A stretch of DNA of 64,000 bases from Glandiceps talaboti (GCF_964340395.1 NC_135559.1:8514759-8578758); one strand, 5' to 3'; positions 1 through 12,099 are shown, counted from the first letter of the stretch. The notes: generated by a model from the letters alone, not told the origin. Numbers and translations: made by a program.

Positions 1-185
1 CTCTAGCTAAGAACTATGTCTTGTACTACCAGATTTGAACTGAATTCCTCTCGTAAGAGCAAAACCATAGATTTTTGGTCCTGCATACATTGTTGGAATG
101 CAACATTCTGAGCTATAACTATTATACGTGATGTACCCTTTAATTGGAAAATTAATTATATGAAACTACATGAAATTTTGTAAAG

Positions 186-424
186 CTTGCATACTGAACA
201 AATTGCCTAATTATCGAAAAATCATTAATTATGCAAATGACTAATTAACGTTCATTGGATGTTTACCAAAACCAAATCATGTCTTGACATAACTATATGG
301 AAGGTATGTAGCACGTTTCATTATAATCGATGCTGTAGTAATGTTTTTTAGATATCGTGTCTACAGACAGACGAACACACACAAACATGCACACACTCAC
401 AGACAGACAGACAGACAGACAGAC
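186..424 (+). repeat. Dispersed repeat, copy 1, ending in (CAGA)n
   Basis: About 240 bp of AT-rich sequence containing an octamer-like ATGCAAAT word, then TTTACCAAAACC, then GATATCGTGTCTACAGACAG running into a CAGA microsatellite (about 400-424). The same order of blocks is found on the opposite strand at about 1200-1390, so this is a repeat family with a microsatellite at one end rather than unique DNA. Short repeats carrying a GTCY or ACAG microsatellite are known among Helitron/Helentron-derived non-autonomous elements (mini-me, pearl-like), but no diagnostic end was identified, so the class is inference. Confidence 0.6.
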
Positions 425-477
425 TGAAATATAGCTTAACCTCCCCTTTCGGGAGGTCAAAATCATAATACATTTGT

Positions 478-480
<3 letters not shown>

Positions 481-509
<29 letters not shown>

Positions 510-564
510 CATACATACATACATACACACACACATACATACATACATACATACATACATGCAT
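481..564. repeat. (ACAT)n microsatellite
   Basis: About 20 copies of ACAT with a short interruption of CACACACA near 526-533. It lies 57 bp from the CAGA tract of the preceding dispersed repeat and is on the same strand polarity. Any cysteine/methionine/tyrosine-rich reading frame over it is a product of the repeat, not a gene. Confidence 0.95.
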
Positions 565-838
565 ATTAATACATAGACTATAGACATTTAAGTGTTGTCA
601 AAAAATGAATTCTTGGTTCAATTCGACGTAAATGGGACTAATTATCGATGGATACGTATTCACTGCAGCTGATTAATGTATTTCCGATAAACCCATTCCT
701 ATTCTGAAGCTCATTTAGCCGTAAGGCATCCCTTTCATACTCTAAGGTCATTACTGCTTTAATAAATGTTTTTCCAACACTCAATTATTCGCGCCCGAGC
801 TCTTTCTCACAATTACCCATGATTCATTGTACTCAAGA

Positions 839-958
839 ATGATACGATTCACCACCTTTCTAATCACCGTCTTTCTCTCTCTCTTCGTCTTGGAGATGAA
901 AGTGTCACCTCTTCGACTCGGACGATTCGTCTGCTCTTGGTGTAACGGTATAATCAAT
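839..958 (+). CDS. Candidate first coding exon with signal-peptide-like start
   Basis: An ATG with A at -3 opens a 40-codon frame that ends at a good splice-donor sequence, AAT|GTAAGTAT, in phase 0. The predicted peptide begins MIRFTTFLITVFLSLFVLEM: one basic residue, then about 15 hydrophobic residues, as in a signal peptide. It continues with a basic stretch and two cysteines (FVCSWCNG). If the donor is not used the frame closes within about 12 codons. Caution: the hydrophobic core is encoded by a pyrimidine-rich CTTT/CTCT tract, which by itself yields Leu/Phe/Ser, so the resemblance may be accidental. No downstream exon was recognised and no family is known to me. Confidence 0.28.
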
Positions 959-1146
959 GTAAGTATAAGTTGTTATCTTTCTAATGTCATGTGATGTCAT
1001 ATATTACTGACTTAATAACATTGGTCCATTTTAATGATATTTATTAGGACAATTTTCAGGCTTATTGCAGGGTTTCGAGGTATCAAACATAGGTCAACAA
1101 ATGCTGTCAAACTTTGTTATCTGGTTATTTCATCTATGTTATAGTC

Positions 1147-1154
1147 GTGTGTGT

Positions 1155-1223
<69 letters not shown>

Positions 1224-1390
1224 CACGATATCTAGAAAACTGATATATTCGTTCAATGAGATCTGATACACATCTTATAGTAATGGCAAGTACTCATTAG
1301 GTTTTGGTAAAGTTTAAAACGTTCTATGAATATTAATGGAAAATTTGCTAAATTTTGGTTTACGGGAATTAGGCTAGATTTTAATTGTTG
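1147..1390 (-). repeat. Dispersed repeat, copy 2 (inverted), with (GT)n-(GTCT)n end
   Basis: The (GT)n tract grades into (GTCT)n (about 1147-1221), followed by CTACACGATATCTAGAAAAC and the reverse complement of the blocks seen at 186-424, including GGTTTTGGTAAAG and AACGTT. The two copies face each other across about 780 bp. Divergence outside the shared blocks is high, so both are old. Confidence 0.6.
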
Positions 1391-1480
1391 TTGTTGTATG
1401 TACGTCGAATTGAATTTTCTTTCCAACAGTAGTTTTTTTTTTGAAAACTCTAAATAGTTGTAAATGGGAGACTAACAGAT

Positions 1481-1588
1481 CTCACTCACTCACTCACTCA
1501 CTCACTCACTCACTCACTCACTCACTCACTCACTCGTACGTACATACATGCATACATACATACATACATACATACATACATACATACA
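1481..1588. repeat. (CTCA)n then (TACA)n compound microsatellite
   Basis: About 13 copies of CTCA (1481-1534) change directly to about 13 copies of TACA (1535-1588) through a CGTACG junction. Ordinary low-complexity DNA. Confidence 0.95.
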
Positions 1589-2061
1589 ATGTACATATAT
1601 AAATGGTTACACACAAAAACAGATATGTATATTTTTGTTGTTTTTATAAAACTGTTTATAGATCTTCGTTGTTGAGATTGTCTAGTCAGTTCTAATGACA
1701 CTTGTTTTTGAAACACCCGTGTAATGTCTTAAAGCTTTCTTGGTATTTGAATCTTTCTTACCTAGCATTACATGTATTTTGCTTTCTAATTATCACTGAG
1801 AAAGGTAATTCGTATTGATAAGTTTTCTGACCAGTGCAAAGTCCAACAACAATATGAATTACGACCGGAAAGTGTCGACACTTATGATTTTTTTTTTTAG
1901 ATTGTGAATGTGGGATTTTTCCATTGAGACATAAGAGTGGGTGTTGGGAATACATTGAATAGACTAACTATACAATTTATGAAGGATGTTGTTTTCATCA
2001 CATCACAAACCAGGAAGTTCAGTTTTCTTTCATATTTCCCCAAGACTATGAAATCACAAGA

Positions 2062-2436
2062 TAAGGCCTAAAAAAATAATTGGTTCCGGTTACCCGAACC
2101 CACCTAGCTTTTCACTGCCGACCCTAAACTTTTTTTTTACGTATTTGAGAAAAAAATGATAAAATCGCAAAAATTGTAATGTCTCACGATAAATAGTGGA
2201 TGCGGAAACTGACATCAACTTGAAAAGACACTCTAAAAAACTGTTCTCCCAATCTGTAATGGCTGTACATCTGATACAAAACACAGATACCATTTGGAAA
2301 ACAATGGAAAACCGTGAACTAGACACTCACACACAAAAAACCTCCATAACAAAAAATAAAATAAAAAATCTACCTACCCCACCTATTCGAAAATAGAGTG
2401 TAACCGGACCCACACAATTTTTTTTATTAGGCCTAA
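2062..2436 (+). mobile_element. MITE-like element, family A copy 1
   Basis: A 375-bp element with imperfect terminal inverted repeats of about 35 bp. The left end reads TAAGGCCTAAAAAAATAATT then GGTTCCGGTTAC. The right end, reverse-complemented, reads TTAGGCCTAATAAAAAAAAT then GGGTCCGGTTAC. Two further copies with the same interior (AGTGGATGC, CTGTTCTCCCAATCTGTAAT, GTACATCTGAT) lie at 18768-19106 (same strand) and 53966-54336 (opposite strand). It encodes no transposase; a 66-codon frame across it is not conserved in the other copies. Length, TIRs and lack of coding capacity fit a non-autonomous DNA transposon. The superfamily is not determined because no clear target-site duplication was seen. 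Confidence 0.8.
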
Positions 2437-3417
2437 CTTTTAACAGACGGGGAGTTAATTAATTTCTGTCACCCATTGTATAGATATTGTATGAATATTT
2501 GGCGTGTTCTTTCAACTTCGTAAAATCAGCCACCAGGTGATAACGATATTTTCACAATTTGAAAGTTTACTAAGTCCCCTGAGAAGTGCCAACAATTATA
2601 TTTGCCTGTCGTGAACGAGGGTGTTACAAGAACTTACGTATTCATATTGTGTACTCAAGCAACACCACGAGCGGCTAACAGTGATTATGTATCCAATCAA
2701 GTTAACTCCTTTGTTGCAATATTATTTTAAGCGCCAAATGACAATCAAAAGAGCAAAAATGTCGTCTGCCATTCTATAGTGTAAAAGGGCTGTGAAAACG
2801 CATTGAAGTCTCGGCTGTCTCGACCACCTGAGACCAACTATTACCTATAGAATTCTCATTTTTTGCATTAATTCAATGGGCAATTGACTAAAATGGGTTA
2901 TCTTTCAGCGTAATTCATACGAACTATTAGAATTAGGAACGTAACTGGTAACTGGTAGTTTAGGATTCACGGGTGAATGGCTTCTTTCCTTTAATTTGAT
3001 CAGGTCACGTGGAAGTCCCCCGTGAGTAGAACGAATAACAAATTTATTGTCAAATTTGGTTACTTATGAATAACGTTGTTCATGCAATGAACTATCATCT
3101 AGTAGGCTAAATCTCGGCCCAAACTGTTCGAGATGTTCCAAGTTTGGTCAATGCCGTCTCCTGTTTAAATCACCTTTTAGATTTATTTCAGTAAGCACTT
3201 CAATCAATGTTTTAAAACCAGTTAGTTGGGACGGAATGCCACCCTATGCACTAAATAAAAGTTTGCAAAAATTAGAGACACACTCTCCCGCCAAAATACA
3301 TTTAACAAAGATCGGATATACCCCCATTCCTACTGAAATAGGTTCTGCGAAGATCAGATGCAACTCTTCCCACCAAAAAAAGAAGCCAAAATACGATTTG
3401 GCATGGGAGTCCCAGAG

Positions 3418-3524
3418 ATGATTATTCATGGTTGAATAATGCATATTCTTGAATCCTAAGTGCCTATTCCCCTTTGTGTAAAACATCTCTCACGAATAAT
3501 CATTGTTCAACCATGAATAATCAT
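3418..3524. repeat. Short hairpin-forming inverted repeat
   Basis: Two 35-bp arms (3418-3452 and 3490-3524) are reverse complements with about four mismatches; the shared core is ATGATTATTCATGGTTGAA. They are separated by a 37-bp loop. The near-perfect stem suggests either a recently inserted tiny foldback MITE or, less likely, a structured RNA. No flanking repeat was found. Confidence 0.8.
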
Positions 3525-5285
3525 TTCTGCTAACCCCCATGACGCAATGTGGTCCACACCAAAGATACCCTATAAAGTCACAAGATCAACTTGATGTCTC
3601 TCTGAAATCGCAAGTAGTTGTAGGTGATGCATATGAAATCATGAAATGGCTCTCCAGAACCCATACTTTATTAGAATGTCTCTATTTCCTGGACTGGTGT
3701 TCCCCTTTAAGTATGGAGTTCCCATGATGTAGGAACTTCTTGCTACTCCTTTGACAACGTACGTTACAATATATACATGAATCATGAATATGGTAATTAG
3801 CATGAATAGAAACATCATGTTGAGTGCTCAACAGTTTATAATGTGACTCGTGTAATGAATAGAGCGATCACCAAGGTCAAGTTATCTTGAAGGGACGTCG
3901 GTTGTCAACTTCGTATTTTATCCTTAAACGACTTCCTTATTATCCGGATATTAGTGTCGTCCACGGACTCTTGTACTTCGTAGTGCGGGGAACCCGTGAT
4001 TAATGATTTATACCATGGCATCATTCATAGTTAGAAATTCGTTGTATGCGCTTGCGTAGTACATTTTAACAGAACGCAGATGTAATTTACACGATTCTGA
4101 TAGAAAATGACAAAGTCATTAAGTCAAATTTCTAGGTGTGACGTCACTTGGTCGAGCAGCTGTCAGTCTAGTCTAAGACTTACTGGTGAATCAAAGAAAC
4201 GTTTTCATATGTGTTATTGTTAGAAAAGTACGGTTTGGATATTTAAACTTTTGTTTTGATGTCCTGATGGCAAATATGCCCGAGTTAGTGTTTGAAATTC
4301 GTCACTGCATTGGCTGCGAGCATGCGACATGTCTAAAATTAGCAACATACACTGGCAATCTACAATATATAAATAAAAAAAAAGAGTATGATTTGGTCGT
4401 GATGCAAAGTAGTGCAATGCTACTCTGAAAAAAAATTGATTGTGCGTTGCATGTAATATATAACTGAGATATTCTTGAACTTGTAGTGCAGTTTTGTTTA
4501 CAAATAGACTATGTTTTCGATGCTAATGCCACGAACGTTGCCTACAATAGCGTCATTTACACATATGCATCCTAAAACCCAGGGACTCGTCATCTCCTAA
4601 ATATGTACATGTATGTACACGTAGTAAGCTTACAGCATTCTCTTTGATAAGTGTCCGTTATTTATCGTCGTACATACAGTCATATTTACAGTTTATACAG
4701 CCCTTTGCAGGTTAGTGTTCACTGGCTCTGTTTGATACAGGTACGTAGAAACCAATAAGAAACTGTACATTCTAAACTCTAAGAAAGTGGGACCGCAATG
4801 TCTTGTCAAAAGTGGAATAAAACATGTAAACATACTGTAACTAGACATAGACACGTAGGCGCCAATGTTTTGATGTCTGTATTTGATGTCTACATGGTGG
4901 CACTTTTAGTTCGTATCATTTTAGACAGAATGTCACAAGAAACTGTGTTCATTCAATTTTGTTATCTTAAAGTTTAGCATATGCAGTTCGTCATTTCTTT
5001 CTGCCTGGTCATATCAAACAGAGAGATTGAACAATAACGTGCAATGCGCTGTTAAAGAGAGTCTAAACTTGAAACACCGGGTACTGTATTATCAATATCA
5101 ATAATGTTTGCACACCTAATTGCTAACGCTATGATGTCATGCGAGTTCACACGCACATGTTCAGAACGATTTCGAGGGATGGGGTGGGGGTGGGGATGGG
5201 GGGTGCTTTGAGACTTCCATACAGGTGTATGTGCTCTCGCTGTTGTATTTTATAGTCTCCAAACTGTTCCGACTCATTTTGGACA

Positions 5286-5415
<130 letters not shown>

Positions 5416-6910
5416 TCCATGTGGTATGTGGACAGTTGGCCAAAAAATTGACTTTCATACGTAATGTATTTACTTACTAAAATTATAACCCCAATAAAGT
5501 GCGGTCGAATATTTCTTTATGGGGCAATCGATTTTAAATACTGATGTTACTTTTGGGTATGATTAATAAAAAAAATGATAATGTAATATTTCATTAGACT
5601 TACATTTTATTTCAGACACTGGAACATACGTCGCCTATACGCCAAATGATAATGATTTGATCTCTGTGCCTCGGATACACGGATATTCCTGAATTTATAC
5701 TGTCGCGGTTTGCCCTTCAGTGTTCGATCAAGAATATTGGTTCTATCTGGAGCTATGTATGTACTCACGGATAAACCTAAATCATCGCCAATGGATGCCG
5801 TTCGAAGTGGAAAAACTCAATTTCGCAACTACTAGTGTTAGAGAACAAGTTAGACTATATCTTTTGGAACTTAGCATTTGGAACACTCGGAATACTTGAG
5901 TTATTAGAGGAAAGGCCAGGAATGGATTAATTACAAAGAACCAAAGGAACGCATATTTTATTTGGATGCCTTTATCGGTAAGTTTGTTGATGGCGTTGTC
6001 TTGGAAATATGTAAATTGTGTTAGGAATGCAGTTTTCACTTTCATAGCAGTGGTACCATGTTTCATTTTAGAGTTAATTCAATTTCGCTGAACAAAACCA
6101 AGTGCACTAAAGTATTCCAGCTCTATGTAGCAATCTTTCTTTCCAGTTATCATACCAACTGTAATATCAAATGTTCGCACCGTCCTTCGCAGCGTCGAAA
6201 AGGTTATGACAAGCACATAAGGGATAATTGAAGAGCTAAATATATATACGTATTGTCAAATGGGGGGGGGGTCAAATATTTCATTTTTAGGTGCAGCAAA
6301 CGGACAGATTTGAGGTTTTCATTAATGATATGATCTTATTTCAGACCAAAATGATAATTTTAATAGAATCGCCCTCCCCATCAAAAAAATTGGGGGAGGG
6401 TGTTTAGCTCTTCTTATTTGTTCTCCCACTGGTGGTGAAGGAGATTTGCCCTCTTCAATCCCTCCCACTGGGTTTCAACTTGCTAGCCAGCCCACTGTAC
6501 ACCCAATGTTGTGAATGATTTACCCACTCACCATGTACCACCAGGAAAACGTTTGCGCCATCCACTATACCAGCAATTCATTTTGAAGTACACAATTCCA
6601 TGTTTTCCCCTCCCATTATATCAAAATCAGGACTTCCCTGCCGCAATTCTTGTTTGCTCCTTTCCCACTACCGATCGAAAAGAATTGCCCGTACACTGAC
6701 AAATTGCGTAAGAATAGTTTTTTTGTTGTTGCAAGAACAGCTTCGTTAACTATACCTGACATTTTGTGCATCCAAGTCAGAAATTGGGTGTGATAATTTT
6801 TGCTTTTTTGTTTTGTCTGAAAATTGTCCTGAGAAAGGGCCGATGATTCCTATTGTCTTGGCTTGTCGATTCGTAATAGTAACATCAGGTCTACAGTTAT
6901 TCATGTGCTA

Positions 6911-7015
6911 TTCTGAAAGGGGTAGGTAATTTGCTATTGTTTGTGCCTGGCAGGGGGTAAGAGATTTTCGCTTGTTAGCCGCACACCTCCAACACCTTCA
7001 AAGGTGAATCGACTG
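6911..7015. repeat. Dispersed repeat, copy 1 of a pair
   Basis: The block AAAGGGGTAGGTAATTTGCT followed by ATTGTTTGTG and, about 25 bases on, AGATTTTCGCTTG and GCCGCACACC, is recovered in the same order and strand at 10371-10475. Two diverged copies about 3.5 kb apart indicate an unclassified interspersed repeat. Confidence 0.55.
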
Positions 7016-8030
7016 TAACAGTCCCGTTATCAGTGTCTGAGAACAGGGCTCATCGTCGGTCCACGACCTTATGTATTATTTATATCTTGATAATAATATC
7101 ATTTACGCATGCAAATTCGATATTTTACACTGAAGAATGCCATAGAGATAAAGCAGCTGTCTCCACCTCAAAGACAATGCGGTAGTATTATTGAATAAGG
7201 ACTACATAGTGTCATCTGCCACAACTTCATTACATATTACTACCCTATTGTTTTGATTCATCCATTGTTCTCTGGTTGTTAGAGTGCTAAATCGTTGTTA
7301 TCTCTATTGTTTGTCTCTGTTTGTTACGAGATAACAAAGTTGTAAAGCATTTGCGTGGAGAGTTCATCAAACTGTTCAACAGGCTTGTTCACATGTAACG
7401 TGCCACGTAAGTTACATTTACTCTATTTTCTGGGAATCAACCGTGTGTTGAATGTCCGGAATTCTACCGATCAAAGAACCAAGTATCGAGGTCCCTTTCG
7501 TTAGCTGTCTGTGTGAGAGAGAGTGAGGGACTAAAGTCGCCCGATCAACTCTGTGTATATAAAACGGAAGTTACATCACACCTGAAAGTGAGGTTGATGA
7601 ATTCAACTAACTTCACTTGGAACGATTTTTGAAACTGTTTTGTCAAACTATCGTACAGTCTGAACAGTATTTGTGAGTAAACGTTTTTGTGAAGTTTTAC
7701 ACATAACGCCGTGGTAAAGTAGGGTCTGTCGAATTGCATTTTTTGCATCCGCACCCTAAAATCTTGATCACTATGTCAACTTGTTAATGTACTAATTAAG
7801 GATAACATTAACCTCTTAGTAACACGTGTAATTTCTAATTATTGGTCTGTTAACAATTTCCAGTGAATGTATTGTGGTTGATCACAAAAATAGTTCTTCA
7901 GTTACAGATAGTACAGGTTTATGTTTTCATATGAATTTTGTTATTCTTTTGTCATAAGTACATGTAGTGGTAAAATGTATAATTGAAATCGACAGGAGAC
8001 TTTGGAAACATGAGCGGAACATTAACGCTA

Positions 8031-8031
<1 letters not shown>

Positions 8032-8089
<58 letters not shown>

Positions 8090-8090
8090 C
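8032..8090. repeat. (CAA)n microsatellite
   Basis: Nineteen or more CAA triplets. It creates poly-Val or poly-Gln frames that are not genes. Confidence 0.97.
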
Positions 8091-8333
8091 GAAAGAAATG
8101 AACATGATGTTTCTCTACGAAAATGAAAAGTTTGTATATCTTGGTAACTATAAACAAATACTAGTATGCATCCTAATTTAGGATATCACAAAACAAGAGC
8201 AAGCAATAAAGTAAAAAAAAAGTCAAGGTGGAAGAGTTTTCTTAAAAAGTATTTGAAAGTTGTCTTTAAATAAACCTTTTGAAAATAAATCAAAAGTTTC
8301 GTTTTTCAGATCGTTCTAAAGTTTTACTTTTTA

Positions 8334-8576
8334 TCAAGGGGCTTTTGAACCATTGCAGTTTTGTCTGACTCGCTCAATTGTATTAGGTTGGGGTGTTTCG
8401 AATCCACGTCGAATTTCTATGCTTTGTGAAAATGATCCTTTACCTGTTATTGAATTATAAACTCGCCCTCGGAGTCTTTTACGGTGACTGCATACATAAC
8501 ACAGGTCGGCGATGCGATCTATACGCGTCAAACGGATCTTCACAGGAAATTGTATGCGTCCAACAAAACCACTCAC
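8334..8576 (-). CDS. Unassigned 80-codon open frame
   Basis: The frame has a mixed, charged composition with a CysX2Cys pair (LCYVCSHRKRLRGRVYNS) and many Arg/Ile residues. It is not repeat-derived and lies in slightly GC-richer DNA than its surroundings. A possible donor (ACAG|GTAAAG) falls inside it at the S-I-T-G-K positions. No family is recognised. Overlapping frames of similar length on both strands argue that openness here may be chance. Confidence 0.12.
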   Translation of the reverse strand: MSGFVGRIQFPVKIRLTRIDRIADLCYVCSHRKRLRGRVYNSITGKGSFSQSIEIRRGFETPQPNTIERVRQNCNGSKAP

Positions 8577-9174
8577 GGTAAACTTCTAAAATGGGGAATG
8601 ATTTGGAAGCTTTTATGTTTAAGAAATTGAAAGGATCTTGGCGGAGGATCATTATACAAGTGTGTTGATGACAATAGCGTTCAAAGGCAACTTCTAGATG
8701 CAAACAACGACACAGTTAGACGAGCAACGTCCTTTCATATCGTCTTCTTTTGTGATGGCTTGAATGAGTTCTGTACCCTATGCTTGTTATTACCTCGCTC
8801 GCTATGTTGTCATCTATTTGGCGGCATAATTACGAAAGGTCGTACGTGATCGCCGTAAATGAGTTACATCTTCATGTATTCAATCAAACTTTGAATTGAA
8901 ATCGTCAGCTTAGTAGCCCTGCTGAGAAAATTACTTTACATTTAAAGAAAGTCATCGTTATTTTTCAGAAAAGCCTTCGGTGAAAATTCTCTGTGAATTT
9001 TCATTACATTTGTCCAAGTGATAACACAAATGGATCTTTAAACGCATTTTAGAACCTAACAGTGTCTGAGCTTTCTCTGTCACTTCTAAACTCATCCAGA
9101 AATGCGTTCACTATATACGATGAGACTTCTCTACTTTGTTCATTTAAATGACGTCAGTTCTTTATTATTGCAGT

Positions 9175-9186
9175 ATCCGTCCGTCC

Positions 9187-9269
<83 letters not shown>

Positions 9270-9270
9270 A

Positions 9271-9306
<36 letters not shown>

Positions 9307-9314
9307 GTCTGTTT
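9175..9314. repeat. (GTCT)n microsatellite
   Basis: About 33 copies of GTCT, led in by GTCC repeats, with one GTCA and one CTAT interruption. The Cys-Leu-Ser-Val repeat peptides across it are artefacts. Confidence 0.97.
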
Positions 9315-9381
9315 TTCGTCTCTTTATTCGTTGGTCAGCCAGTTACTTTGTTCGACTTGTTTGTCTAGACGATGTATTTCC

Positions 9382-9436
9382 ATGTATGTATGTATGTATG
9401 TATGTATGTATGTATGTATGTATGTATGTATGTATG

Positions 9437-9475
<39 letters not shown>

Positions 9476-9576
9476 ATGTATGTATGTATGTATGTATGTA
9501 TGTATGTATGTATGTATGTATGTATGTATGTATGTATGAGTGTGCGTGCGTGCGTGCGTGCGTGCGTGCATGCATG

Positions 9577-9664
<88 letters not shown>
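9382..9664. repeat. (TGTA)n-(GT)n-(TGTA)n-(GCGT)n-(GT)n compound array
   Basis: A 283-bp compound microsatellite. TGTA units surround a short GT run at about 9435-9458, then GCGT units (9543-9568), GCAT units and a terminal (GT)n of about 80 bp. The blocks differ from each other by single-base changes, which suggests spread by slippage of point variants. Confidence 0.97.
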
Positions 9665-10370
9665 GATAATAATGTAGGATATAGTTAAAAACTCGTCTGG
9701 CCTGTATAGTTACGTATATTTACCAAACGTTGTGTTTAATACTGCACCTGAGATTGAGGAAAAACTAGATTTATAAACACGTAGAAATTGTGATATAACT
9801 TCTAACTTAATAAGTTTTTATTTCAAAAGTTAAATCAGCATATCCATTTAGCATTATAACAAGCGTTCATCAGTGGTATGCCGTGTCTATACCATATTGA
9901 TGTATTGTTTTGTCAGTCTACAAGTCGAGAACATGTTCCACATCATGTCGATTTTTTTATTTAAAAAAAAATCTAAAATAACCACATAGAAAATATCTTT
10001 TGAATCTGGCACATAATACAGAAATATCGGTAATCCGTAAACAAAACAACTTTTCACACGTGTGAGTGACTATTGTTGTCACAACAAAAGACAAACCGCG
10101 GTGTCAGCACACCGTTTGTCCAGTTTTATAGTGTTGTATGGTTTCTATATTCGGCAATGGGGATAATGGATGGATTTATCTTGTTTATGGACAATAAACC
10201 GATGTTTAACACAGCTCTACTCCTGCCATCTTTTTCTGAAAAGAGGTCCAGAGAAAGGGGTTCACGCCAAGGACGAAAATTCATTTTTTCGCATTATATG
10301 AGTTGTTAAAGTAACGGGGGGAGGGGAGGAGAAGGAGATACACATGCTACTTTGAAAGACTACATTTTCT
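9665..10370. other. Unique AT-rich sequence, no gene seen
   Basis: No supported coding exon, RNA or repeat family was found. A 78-codon frame at 10073-10309 has no recognisable features. The last 60 bases are purine-rich (GGGGGAGGGGAGGAG). Confidence 0.5.
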
Positions 10371-10475
10371 TAAAGGGGTAAGTGATTTGTTATTTTTCGT
10401 GTGAGAAGGGCTAAGGATTTTCTCTTGCAAGCCACATACCCACACCACTTTCCTAGGTATGTTCACCCCTTCCCA
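10371..10475. repeat. Dispersed repeat, copy 2 of a pair
   Basis: AAAGGGGTAAGTGATTTGTT followed by ATTTTTCGTG, AGGATTTTCTCTTGCAAGCC and ACATACCCACACC parallels the block at 6911-7015 on the same strand. Confidence 0.55.
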
Positions 10476-10748
10476 CACCTCTCTGACCCCCCAATAAACT
10501 AATAAAACTTCGATAGCAATTTATCATTCTTCCAAATATAAAATATTGCCATGGTTACCTGCTACCTACCGTATGGTGACGAATGAACCTATTCAGGGTT
10601 ATGCATGTTTACAAATTTCGCTATTGGGAACAAAAGTGAAGTATTTTTACAACATAATAGTATTTCAAACCTTGATATTTACCCTTCTAGAAAAATCTAT
10701 GAATGTTTGGTTAGCCACTTTATTCCTGGAGACTAAGGTTTGCATATC

Positions 10749-11124
10749 ATTGAGTCTGATATACCTCATTTACATACACAGTGTGTGGTTATTGAGTCTG
10801 GCCTCATTTACATACACAATATGGTTATTGAGTCTGATATATCTCATTTACAGACATTATATGTGGTTATTGAGTCTGATATACCTCATTTACATACACA
10901 ATATGGTTATTGAGTCTGATATACCTCACTTGCATACACAGTGTGTGGTTATTGCGTCTGGCCTCATTTATATACACAATATGGTTATTGAGTCTGATAT
11001 ACCTCATTTACATACACAATATTGTTATGAGTCTGATATGCCTCATTTACATACAAAATATATGGTTATTGAGTCTGATATACCACATTTACATGCACGA
11101 TGTGGTTATTGAGTCTGGTATAGG
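10749..11124. repeat. Minisatellite of 36-42 bp, about 9.5 copies
   Basis: The unit runs TTGAGTCTGATATACCTCAT then TTACATACACAATATGGTTA. Variant units lack the ATATA step (GAGTCTGGCCTCATT) and occur at about 10792 and 10952. The 188- and 76-codon frames across the array (repeating L-S-L-I-Y-L-I-Y) come from this repeat and are not genes. Confidence 0.93.
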
Positions 11125-11310
11125 GAAGAATGACATTTGACACGATAACGTATAAGTAAGAAGACTTCTGACGTTATAAACTAAATAAGAATTAACTTTG
11201 ACATGATAATATATGAGTGAGAATGACCCTTGAAATGAAAAAAATATCTTTAAGGTAAGAATGACCTTTGACATGTTAAAGTATAGGTAAGAATAGCCTT
11301 TCACAGAATA
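11125..11310. repeat. Second, adjoining minisatellite of about 45 bp, 4 copies
   Basis: The diverged unit is AAGAATGACCTTTGACATG followed by ATAA-GTATAGGT. It begins exactly where the TTGAGTCTG array ends. The two arrays share no obvious unit sequence. Confidence 0.75.
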
Positions 11311-11595
11311 TTTTATGATTTGATAACGTCTCTTTTGTTTTTTTGCCATTAAACTAAAGCTGCTGTCATGATATTCAAATAAGATATGTTTTAATGAAGG
11401 CATTGTCAGAAAGTATTGTCTATGAATCTAACCAACCATTGTGACGTGGAGGCCAGTTAAAATACCATTTTGAAAGACGTTATGCTTTATCAAAGTTTCT
11501 GGTTCTCGTCTGACTTTTCAACATTACAAGCAGTAAGTAATGTCCTTAAGGTTGTTTATTTTCTAAGAAAGGTTTGAAAGGTTTAATACGACGTC

Positions 11596-11597
<2 letters not shown>

Positions 11598-11628
<31 letters not shown>
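11598..11628. repeat. (TTTA)n microsatellite
   Basis: About seven TTTA units. Confidence 0.9.
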
Positions 11629-11834
11629 CCAAGGATGACCAATGGCACGAATCCCATTTACAGGCTCCGACAATAAAATTGTACAAAACAAACACCACAA
11701 CATGCACAAACTAAATGCACTCGAAATGAAAGACAGACAAAAAATAAACCATTTGACAGATTTTGATCGTAAATAATTTAATCCATTGTATATATATGGT
11801 GGATTGCAGAAGAGAATTAAGTTTGTGAAGAATA

Positions 11835-12068
11835 CACACACACACACACATGCACACATACATACATACATACATACACACATACACGTACACATACATA
11901 CATACATACATACATACATACATACATACATACATACATACATACATACATACATACATACATACATACATGCATACACACATACATACATACATACATA
12001 CATACATACATACATACATACATACATACATACATACATACATACATACATCTACATACATACATACA

Positions 12069-12099
<31 letters not shown>

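Noticed and set aside
5782-6066. 94-codon minus-strand frame
   Set aside because: No domain, splice context or composition that separates it from chance; the opposite strand carries a donor-like GTAAGTTTG within it.
9148-9688. 172-codon frame rich in Cys-Leu-Ser-Val and Tyr-Val-Cys-Met
   Set aside because: Translation of GTCT, TGTA and GT microsatellites.
10546-11112. 188-codon frame with repeating Leu-Ser-Leu-Ile-Tyr-Leu-Ile-Tyr
   Set aside because: Mostly a 36-42-bp minisatellite; units with indels would disrupt any conserved protein repeat and the N-terminal part matches nothing.
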